A DNA stretch of 64,000 nt from Neolewinella lacunae (GTDB taxonomy: Bacteria; Bacteroidota; Bacteroidia; Chitinophagales; Saprospiraceae). The notes under the pieces were generated by a model. The model was given only the letters and a program-made list of their open reading frames with translations, did no database searches and had not been told where the DNA came from. A program made the translations under genes and the position numbers. This document shows, piece by piece, positions 16,952 through 24,307 of this stretch. The number at the start of each line of letters is the position of its first letter. Position 1 is the stretch's first letter. The stretch covers positions 62,001 to 126,000 of the forward strand of contig NZ_JACSIT010000104.1 in assembly GCF_014349155.1 (NCBI RefSeq), given 5' to 3'.

Positions 16952-17866
16952 ATGAGCCTGTTAGCCATTGGAACCATTGCCTTCGACGACGTCTTCACCC
17001 CCTACGGCGAAGCCCGCATGATTGAGGCAGGCAGCTGTACCTACATTGCTATGGCGGCCACGCACTTTGCGCAGCCCGTACAGCTCGTTTCCGTTATTGG
17101 CGATGATTACAACCAGGACTTCCTGGCCGATCTCCAGCGGAGGGGGGCCGATTTGGCCGGGGTAGAGGTGGTTAAAGGCGGTAAATCCTTCTTCTGGGCG
17201 GGCCGCTACCACGATAATATGATGGGGCGCGATACGCTCGATACCCAGCTTAATGTATTGGCCGATTTCAATCCCCAGCTGCCCGCCAGCTACCGGAATA
17301 CCGACTACGTGATGCTGGGCAACCTTTCGCCCCAGGTCCAGTCGCAGGTCATCGATCAACTCGAAGGCCGCCCCAAGCTCATCGCCCTCGATACGATGAA
17401 CTTTTGGATGGACATCGCTATGGAGCCCCTCAGGGAGGTGCTGCGCCGCATCGATATCCTGATCATTAACGACGAGGAAGCGCGCCAGCTGAGTGGTGAG
17501 CTGAGCCTGCTCAAAGCCGCCGCCAAGATCGTCGATATGGGCCCGCGCATCCTCATCATCAAGAAAGGGGAACACGGTGCACTGCTTTTTGACGGGGATA
17601 AGCTCTTCTCCGCCCCTGCGTTGCTCCTGCCCACCGTGGTGGACCCTACTGGCGCGGGAGATACCTTTGCCGGCGGCCTGATGGGCTACCTGGCCGCTAC
17701 CGACGATACGAGCTTCGAGAACCTCAAGCGGGCCATCATTTACGGCTCGGCGATGGCCAGTTTCGTGGTCGAAGACTTCGGTACCCGCCGCATGCAGACC
17801 CTGGACCAAGCCCAGATTGACGCGCGCATCCGCCAGTTTACTTCCTTGATGGAGGTGGCGCTTTAG
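16952..17866 (+). CDS. PfkB-family carbohydrate kinase
   Basis: A 304-residue ribokinase-fold sugar kinase. The C-terminal signature DPTGAGDTFAGGLMGYLA contains the anion hole GAGD with the catalytic Asp; the N-terminal half has the substrate-side EAGSCTYIAMAATHFAQPVQLVSVIGDD. The N-terminal PfkB signature is only loosely kept, and the IINDEEARQLSG block matches the usual N-x-x-E metal motif. Close relatives in Bacteroidota are annotated only as PfkB or sugar kinases; the substrate could be a sugar, nucleoside or related molecule. It stands alone after the tRNA terminator. Confidence 0.88.
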   Translation: MSLLAIGTIAFDDVFTPYGEARMIEAGSCTYIAMAATHFAQPVQLVSVIGDDYNQDFLADLQRRGADLAGVEVVKGGKSFFWAGRYHDNMMGRDTLDTQLNVLADFNPQLPASYRNTDYVMLGNLSPQVQSQVIDQLEGRPKLIALDTMNFWMDIAMEPLREVLRRIDILIINDEEARQLSGELSLLKAAAKIVDMGPRILIIKKGEHGALLFDGDKLFSAPALLLPTVVDPTGAGDTFAGGLMGYLAATDDTSFENLKRAIIYGSAMASFVVEDFGTRRMQTLDQAQIDARIRQFTSLMEVAL

Positions 17867-17890
17867 TGGGCTGAGCGATCGTGGTTGGTA

Positions 17891-18005
17891 CGGTCGTGTC
17901 CCGAAGATTCGGACATTCGAACATGTTCGAATGTTGGTTGTTTTGACTGGCTGCTTGGGCTGCGCGGTCGTGTCCCGAAGATTCGGACATTCGAACATGT
18001 TCGAA
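17891..18005. repeat. Two 41-bp direct repeats, each with a 16-bp perfect palindrome
   Basis: Bases 17891-17931 and 17965-18005 are identical over 41 bp. Each has a small hairpin (CCGAA-GA-TTCGG) followed by the perfect palindrome TTCGAACATGTTCGAA. The 294-base gap between the PfkB kinase and the giant repeat protein holds nothing else obvious apart from a hairpin near 18097. Could be paired terminators, regulator-binding sites or a small repeat family. Confidence 0.85.
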
Positions 18006-18096
18006 GGTTGACCAGGCGCAATCCATTCACCAGCTACCAAAGTACCCCCCAACAAATACAACGCTGGTTTAAAACTACGGGCCCCTAAATACCAAC

Positions 18097-18127
18097 GGGG
18101 GCTACGGCACACCTGGCCGTAACCCCC
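18097..18127 (-). terminator. Hairpin downstream of the giant repeat protein gene
   Basis: GGGGG-C-TACGG and CCGTA-A-CCCCC pair with one mismatch around a 9-base loop, 34 bases past the stop of the minus-strand gene. There is no clear T tract, so a terminator role is only likely. Confidence 0.4.
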
Positions 18128-18160
18128 GCTGGGAAGAAAGTCGCTTTATTCCGGGAGGAA

Positions 18161-21100
18161 CTAGCGCTTCATGAAGCGGATTGACTGTACACCCGTCGGG
18201 GTACTGAACTGGGCGAAGTACAGGCCAGCGGGCAGGTTGCTGATGTCCAGGCGTACCGTTACGCTTTCAGCGCCGCCGGTAAGTGGTTGGACCTGGTAGG
18301 CACGGCCGTTGAGATCGCGTACCGCAATTTGTCCGGAGGGCAGGCCCAGTTCAGAAGACAACGTGAGGAAAATCTCGCTGCCCGCAGAGGGGTTCGGGAA
18401 GGCGGAGAGCTGCACGTCGTCGGCACCAACTACCGCACCGTTTTCGGCGGGCGTCTCGGCGGCAAAGCCATCGGCTGCTGCGCGGGTTACCGTGACGAAG
18501 TTGTCACTCAGGGCAAAGCAACCGTCGCTCAGTTCCGTAGTAGCCGCGTTGTCTCCAACGGCCGCCAGCAGGTTGCCGGTGTAGGAGAGTCCCCAAACCC
18601 GGCATACGCCGAGGCCCGCCGTGCCAAAGTCGATGGCAGCCGTCGGGGTGATGGCGAGAATGACGTTGTCTTCATCCGTAACCAAATACACGAAACTGTT
18701 GGACGTGGTGGACGTACTGACGAAGTTCACTACGGCGCTGGGGTCCGTGCTGGCCGTATCGATTTCAACGGTGATCTCGGTTGCTCCGTCGGCGGTAGTA
18801 ATCCTGCCACCATCGGGGTCTTCGTAGATCACGGTAATGAAGTTGCTCGTCAGGGCGTAGCAGGCACTGCTCAGGAAGCCGGTGATGGGCTGGTTGATCG
18901 AAACGGTCGCCTCGCCGGTGTAATTGAAGCCGTAGATCCGGTATTCACCAGGGCCGAAAGCGCCGAAGGGCAGGATGTTGCTGGGCAGGTTAGCCGCCCG
19001 GATGATGCCGTTGGCGTTGGTGATGATGTAGCGGTAGTTCGGGCCCACCACGGAAGCTTCCACGATGGCAATCGGGTTATCTCCGGCGGGGATGCAGAAG
19101 TGGATCGTATCACCGGGCTCGTTCAAGTTGACCAGGGTGCCAGCGCTGATGCTGCCGCCCTGGGTCACCGTGGCGAAGTTGCTGGAGAGCTCGTAACAGT
19201 TGTCGGCCAGGGCAACGTCGTCCGCATCGTCTCCAACGGAAACCAGCAGGTTGCCCGTGTAGGCAAGGCCGTGAATGCGGTAATCGCCCACTGGCAAATC
19301 GCCCAGGGGCACGTTGGCCAGGTCGTCAGCAATGAGTTGTACCACGTTGTTGGTGTCGGTAACCAAAACTACGTAGCCCGTCAGGCTGGTGCTGGTGGTA
19401 AGCACGGTAATGTCGCCATCGCCATCCACCGTACAGGAGATGCCGGAGGGGGGGACGCCGCTGAGGCTGACCATGCCACCCTCGGGGGTATCGTTGAACA
19501 CCGTCACGAAGTTATCGGAAAGAGAGACACAGCCGCTGGCCAGCGGGCTGAGCAGCAGGGAAGAGCCCGGCCCTGCGAGGAAGTTGCCCGTGTAGCTGAT
19601 GGCGTACACCCGCAGCTCCTGCAGGGGCAGCGGACCAAAATCGAAGCTGTTGCTGTCCAGTACCGCCAGTATGACGTCCGTAGCCGTCGTGATGACGTAG
19701 CGGAAGAGCGTGTCGTTGAGGATGCTGTTGGTCGTAAACGTCACGAAGCCGTCTTCTGGGTTCTCGGGGCAGAGGTATACCTCCAGTGCGCCGTTGCCCC
19801 GGATGAAGCCGCCGTCCACCCGTGTAACGTTCACGGTGATGGTGTTTTCGCTCAGGTCGAAGCAATCGGTGGAAAGGGCCGTGGTGGCAATTTCCTGCCC
19901 GGGCAGAATCGTCAGCGTGCCCGTGTAGGCCAGACCGTAGATGGTATAGGTGCCAGTGAAGGTATTGCTGAAGTCGAAACTGCTGTCCGTAATGGCCGTC
20001 AGGGCAAAGCCTTCCTGCCCGATGATGTAGGCGTAGCTGGACGAAGTGGTGGAGGTGTTGATGAACACGAGGCTGTCCATCATCGCATCGCCGGAACAGA
20101 ACGAGATCTCGTTGGTACCGTCTTCCAGGCTGATGCTGCCCGCGTCGGGCACTTCCCGGATGACGGTGATGAAGTTGTCGGAGAGGTCAAAGCAGCCCGT
20201 GGCCAGGTCCACCGCCGTAGCCGTGTCTCCCACCATAGCGCTGAGTTCGCCCGCAAAGGCCAGTCCCCAGACCCGGCAGATGCCTTCGCCCGCGCCCTCA
20301 AAGTCGAAACTATTTCCTTCGGCTACGCCCAGAATAACGTTGGCCGAGTCAGTAACTACGTAGAGGTAACTGTTGCCCACGCTACCAGCGGAGGTGAAGG
20401 ACAGCACATCGGCCATCCCGTCGCCGGGGCAAGTCACCACCCGCGTGTCCCCATTGGTCAGGCTGACGGTGCCGCCCATGGCCATCTCGCGGATGACGGT
20501 GACGAAGTTGTCGCTGAGGTCGGAGCAACCCGTCGCCCGTTCCGGGTTGGTAATGGTGTCACCCACAGAGAGCAAAAGGGTACCCTGGTAGGAAAGCCCG
20601 TAAATGCGGGAGGTGCCAAAGCCGGCATCCTCAAAATCGAAAGTGGGGCTGTCCTGGAAGGAAATTACCACGCCCTGGTCGGTAGTGGCAATAAAGATGA
20701 AGCGGGCACCCGAAGCACTGGTGCTGGTTACCGTAATCGGATCGGGGATGCCGTCCATGGAGCAAACCCGTACTTCCGTAGCGCCGTCCAGGGTAGCAAT
20801 GCTACCTCCTACGGGCAATTGCTTGATGACGGTGACGAAGTTTTCGGAGAGCGCGGCGCACTCCGTAGCCAGGGGACCCTGGCCAATGACCAGGCCGAGC
20901 GTAGCGGTAATGACGCCATTGTAGCCCAGGCCCCAAACCCGGCAAACGCCTTCGGGGAAGTTCTCGAAGTCGATCTGGTCAGTAAAGGCTACCTGGATCA
21001 CCGTGTTGTTGGTGTCCGTTACCAGGTAGTTGAAGTTCTCCAGGGTAGTGCCCGTAGAGTCAAAACGAACGGGGTCGGGGATGGCGTCGCCGGGGCAAAC

Positions 21101-23893
21101 CAGGACTTCCGTAGCGCCACTTTCGGTGCTGATGGGGCCGGTGGTGGCGGAGGTGCGGATGACGGTGACGAAGTTATCGGAGAGGGCCGCGCAGGCCGTC
21201 GCCAGCTGGGTCGTGGCGATGTCGTCGCCCTGGCCCGCCAGCACACTGCCGCGGTAAGCCAGGCCGTAAACGCGGCAAGTGCCCGGATCGGCTTCTTCGA
21301 AGTCGATCGAAGCGCCGGGGGGAACACCCAGGATGATGCCGTTTTCGTCGGTGACGATAAAGGTAAACTCATCTCCCGTCGCACCGGTGCTGAGGAAGGA
21401 AAGCACATCCGCAATGCCGTCGCCGGGGCAGATCGTTGCCATCGTAGTGCCATTGGCCAGGCTGACGCTGCCACCGGAGAGCGATTCTTTGATGACCGTC
21501 ACGAAGCCGTCCGTCAGACCAAAGCAGCCGCTGGCCAGGATGGTAGTCGCGGCGTTGTCGCCTACTGCCGCCAGCAGGTCGCCCTGGAAGGAGAGGCCCC
21601 AAACCCGGCAAATGCCCAATTCGGAAGACTCAAAGTCGAAGCTCAGCCCTTCGGGAATAGCCAGGATGTTGTTCGAGGTATCGGTTACCAGCAAGGTGAA
21701 GTTGGCCATGCCCGCGTCGGTCACCTGGAAGCTGATTTCGTCCGCTACGCCGTCGGCAGGGCAGATGCTCAGGGTGTCCTCGCCCGCCACCGTAGTAATG
21801 GTGCCCGGGCTGGGAACGGTGCGGATGACCGTGACGAAGTTGTCAGAAAGCGCAAAGCAGTTGTCAGAAATCGGCACCTCATCCGCGTCCAGGCCCGGGT
21901 TGATGACCAAGCTGCCCTGGTAGGTGACGGACCAGATCCGGCAAGTCCCCACGGGGGCATCTTCAAAGTCAAAGCTGGGCGTAGTAGAGATCTGGAGGAC
22001 TACGTTGTTGGTGTCGGTGACGATGTAGGCCAATTCGCCACCGGAAGTACCCGTCGTAGTCAGTGTAATCAGGTCGGCATTGCCGTCGCCGGGGCAGGTG
22101 ATGACTTCGGTGTCCCCTTCCACCGTAGCAATGGTGCCGCCTACGGGGATTTCCCGGTTGACGGTGACGAAGTTGTCCGACAGTGCGAAGCAGCCACTGG
22201 CCAGTTCCGCCACGGACGCCGTATCTCCGATCATCCCGAGGAAGTCGCCGTAGTAGCTCAGGTTCCAGACGCGGCAAACGCCCACGGCGGCCGTGTCAAA
22301 ATCCGCACTGTTGCCCTCGGGAAGGCCGATGATGACGTTGTTTTCGTCGGTGATGATCAGGCGGGTGTTGGGCGCGCTCGCACCCGTAACGGTGAAGGCA
22401 ATGATGTCGGGGATGCCGTTCTGGGGGCAGGTGCGTACCGCGTCGTCGCCAAAGGCCGTCAGGATGCTGCCGCCGAGGGGGATTTGGTGGACGATGGTCA
22501 CGAAGTTGTCGGACAGTTCAAAACAACCCGTCGCCAGGTTTTCAGTGCGGAAGGGGTCTTCCAGCGCCAGCAGGAAGTCGCCGAAATAGCTGACGTTGTA
22601 CAGGCGGCAAACACCCGCAGGGGCGTTTTCAAAGTCAATCACGTTGCCGGAAGGCAGGCCGATGACCACGTCGTTGGAATCCACGAGAATAAGGCGGGTG
22701 ACTGCGCCGGAAGCGCCGTTCACCACAAAGGTGAGCTCAATGGGCTCGCCCGCAGCGGGGCAAATGGTGAGGTCCGTCGATCCGTCTTGCAGGGCGACGG
22801 TGCCGCCCACGGGCACGTCCCGCGTGACGGACACGAAGTCCGCAGAAAGGTCAAAGCAGCCGCTGGCCAGGGTAGCCGTGGCCGCATCCTGGCCCAGCGC
22901 ACCGAGGAAGTCGCCGTAGTAGCTGACGTTCCACACGCGGCAGGTTCCGGCGGGCGCACCTTCAAAGTCGAAAGTATTGCCCTGGGGAAGGCCGATGATG
23001 ACGTTGTTGGTGTCGGTAAGCAGCAGCTGGGTAGCCTCGCCGATGGCGCCGCTGACCACGAAGGTCAGTTCATCCGCAACGCCGTCTTGGGGGCAGAGGC
23101 TGACTTCCGTAGCGCCGTCTTCGGTAGCGACGGTGCCGCCCTCCACTTCCAGGCGGTTGACGGTGATGAAATCAGTAGAAAGACCGAAGCCACAGCCGGC
23201 CTGACCTTCGAGGCTGGAGATGTTTTCGCCGACTTCAATGCTGAGCCCGGCCAGGGCGTAGATGCGGCAAATGCCGACGCCAGCGCCGTCGAAGTCGATG
23301 GTCCCGGAAGTATTCAAAGCCAAAACGTTGCCCGCCGTATCGGTCACTACGTAAGTGACGTCAACGGCCGTAGAAGACACCGTAATGGAATCTGCAACGC
23401 CGTCGCCGGGGCAGATGTCGTAGGCCGTTTGCCCGGAGCTGATGTCAATGTCCCCAATCATCCCGTTGTTGACCGTGACGAAGTTGGCCGTCAGGCCCGC
23501 ACACGGCGTAGAAAGGGTTGCCGTAGTGAAGTTGTCGCCCACGGAGGCAGTGATGCGGCCGTAGGTGGAAAAGGCGTACACCCGCAACTGACCAGTGGGC
23601 AGCAGATCGAAGTTGATGAAATTGCTGAAGCCGATCCAGCGGATTGTATCACTCGCATCCACCACGAAGTAGGCAAAAGCCTGGCGGAAAGGCACCACCT
23701 GAAAGCGGATGCGGTCCATCACCTCATCATCCGTGCAGGTGAACAGCTCCGTTTCTCCGGAAAAGGCGAGGCTGATCATGGCACCTTCCTGGCAGCGACG
23801 CGGGTCAGCAATGCCAGGAGTTTGGGCGGAGAGAGTGAGTGAGAGCGATAAAAGGAGTAAAAACGAGAGTAAATTGTAGAAAATCTTATTCAT
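18161..23893 (-). CDS. Giant tandem-repeat T9SS-secreted surface protein
   Basis: A 1910-residue protein with a signal peptide (LLSFLLLLSLSLTLSAQ) and about 16 tandem units of ~105 residues. A typical unit reads GGTIATVEGDTEVITCPGDG, then ITLTTTGTSGG, YIVTDTNNVVL, FDFEDAPVGTCRIWSVTYQG, and ends CFALSDNFVTVIR. Each unit has conserved Cys (CPGDG, TCR, xxC) that could form disulfides; units 1 and 13-16 are the most degenerate. The last ~75 residues are a T9SS type A sorting domain (SAFPNPSAG, ISNLPAGLYFAQF, IRFMKR). Exported and attached to or released from the cell surface; perhaps an adhesin or stalk-like fibre. I do not recognise a catalytic domain. Alone in its operon. Confidence 0.88.
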   Translation of the reverse strand: MNKIFYNLLSFLLLLSLSLTLSAQTPGIADPRRCQEGAMISLAFSGETELFTCTDDEVMDRIRFQVVPFRQAFAYFVVDASDTIRWIGFSNFINFDLLPTGQLRVYAFSTYGRITASVGDNFTTATLSTPCAGLTANFVTVNNGMIGDIDISSGQTAYDICPGDGVADSITVSSTAVDVTYVVTDTAGNVLALNTSGTIDFDGAGVGICRIYALAGLSIEVGENISSLEGQAGCGFGLSTDFITVNRLEVEGGTVATEDGATEVSLCPQDGVADELTFVVSGAIGEATQLLLTDTNNVIIGLPQGNTFDFEGAPAGTCRVWNVSYYGDFLGALGQDAATATLASGCFDLSADFVSVTRDVPVGGTVALQDGSTDLTICPAAGEPIELTFVVNGASGAVTRLILVDSNDVVIGLPSGNVIDFENAPAGVCRLYNVSYFGDFLLALEDPFRTENLATGCFELSDNFVTIVHQIPLGGSILTAFGDDAVRTCPQNGIPDIIAFTVTGASAPNTRLIITDENNVIIGLPEGNSADFDTAAVGVCRVWNLSYYGDFLGMIGDTASVAELASGCFALSDNFVTVNREIPVGGTIATVEGDTEVITCPGDGNADLITLTTTGTSGGELAYIVTDTNNVVLQISTTPSFDFEDAPVGTCRIWSVTYQGSLVINPGLDADEVPISDNCFALSDNFVTVIRTVPSPGTITTVAGEDTLSICPADGVADEISFQVTDAGMANFTLLVTDTSNNILAIPEGLSFDFESSELGICRVWGLSFQGDLLAAVGDNAATTILASGCFGLTDGFVTVIKESLSGGSVSLANGTTMATICPGDGIADVLSFLSTGATGDEFTFIVTDENGIILGVPPGASIDFEEADPGTCRVYGLAYRGSVLAGQGDDIATTQLATACAALSDNFVTVIRTSATTGPISTESGATEVLVCPGDAIPDPVRFDSTGTTLENFNYLVTDTNNTVIQVAFTDQIDFENFPEGVCRVWGLGYNGVITATLGLVIGQGPLATECAALSENFVTVIKQLPVGGSIATLDGATEVRVCSMDGIPDPITVTSTSASGARFIFIATTDQGVVISFQDSPTFDFEDAGFGTSRIYGLSYQGTLLLSVGDTITNPERATGCSDLSDNFVTVIREMAMGGTVSLTNGDTRVVTCPGDGMADVLSFTSAGSVGNSYLYVVTDSANVILGVAEGNSFDFEGAGEGICRVWGLAFAGELSAMVGDTATAVDLATGCFDLSDNFITVIREVPDAGSISLEDGTNEISFCSGDAMMDSLVFINTSTTSSSYAYIIGQEGFALTAITDSSFDFSNTFTGTYTIYGLAYTGTLTILPGQEIATTALSTDCFDLSENTITVNVTRVDGGFIRGNGALEVYLCPENPEDGFVTFTTNSILNDTLFRYVITTATDVILAVLDSNSFDFGPLPLQELRVYAISYTGNFLAGPGSSLLLSPLASGCVSLSDNFVTVFNDTPEGGMVSLSGVPPSGISCTVDGDGDITVLTTSTSLTGYVVLVTDTNNVVQLIADDLANVPLGDLPVGDYRIHGLAYTGNLLVSVGDDADDVALADNCYELSSNFATVTQGGSISAGTLVNLNEPGDTIHFCIPAGDNPIAIVEASVVGPNYRYIITNANGIIRAANLPSNILPFGAFGPGEYRIYGFNYTGEATVSINQPITGFLSSACYALTSNFITVIYEDPDGGRITTADGATEITVEIDTASTDPSAVVNFVSTSTTSNSFVYLVTDEDNVILAITPTAAIDFGTAGLGVCRVWGLSYTGNLLAAVGDNAATTELSDGCFALSDNFVTVTRAAADGFAAETPAENGAVVGADDVQLSAFPNPSAGSEIFLTLSSELGLPSGQIAVRDLNGRAYQVQPLTGGAESVTVRLDISNLPAGLYFAQFSTPTGVQSIRFMKR

Positions 23894-24109
23894 GAAACCA
23901 GATTTGCAAAGTGATGGGCAAAGCGTACCCTACCCCGATGATGAGATTATCACGTAAATTTAGGCATTCCCCTCCGATCACAATAAAATTTATATGTGAA
24001 CGATTGAATAAGGTGTATTTTTAACGTCGAATACCGATTTAAGCGTTTGAAACAGGCCACGCGGCGGCCCAACAGGGAACGTGCTCAGGCACCCGCCCGG
24101 GGGAATGCT

Positions 24110-24246
24110 GGCGCGGCCGCAGGTGCAAGGACAAGGACAAAGAGCAAAGAATGACGAAAGAGGATGGCCTTGATCGTGCAACCGCCGTCTGGTGTGCAGA
24201 CGCGCTTTGCTCCTTTCACTTTTCCCCGGCACCTGCGGCCGCGCCC
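24110..24246. repeat. Dispersed inverted-repeat element (137 bp)
   Basis: Lies in the 414-base divergent gap between the two giant T9SS genes. Forward arm GGCGCGGCCGCAGGTGC (24110-24126) faces the exact reverse arm (24229-24246). A second, inner inverted pair is visible: AAAGAGCAAAG (24139-24149) and CTTTGCTCCTTT (24205-24216). The rest of the gap (23894-24109) is AT-richer and probably carries the promoters; I see no firm -7 box in it. Confidence 0.88.
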
Positions 24247-24307
24247 CCCTGGAAAAAGCCAACCGCTTACAACGGATTCAGACCGTAATCTCTGCCAACT
24301 GACACCA

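Noticed and set aside
18287-23842. 1851-residue open frame opposite the giant repeat gene
   Set aside because: It is an antisense shadow: the minus-strand frame has a signal peptide, regular protein repeats and a T9SS domain; the plus-strand product is Gly/Asp/Val-rich without motifs. Long antisense frames are common in this GC-rich DNA.
18161-23893. CRISPR-like array
   Set aside because: The periodicity comes from ~315-base protein-coding units, and DNA identity between units is too low for CRISPR. The dispersed 18-mers are also not regularly spaced, and no cas gene is present.
24164-24307. 48-residue N-terminal extension of the T9SS type B protein
   Set aside because: It reads through the dispersed repeat arm and precedes a perfect signal peptide starting at 24308.
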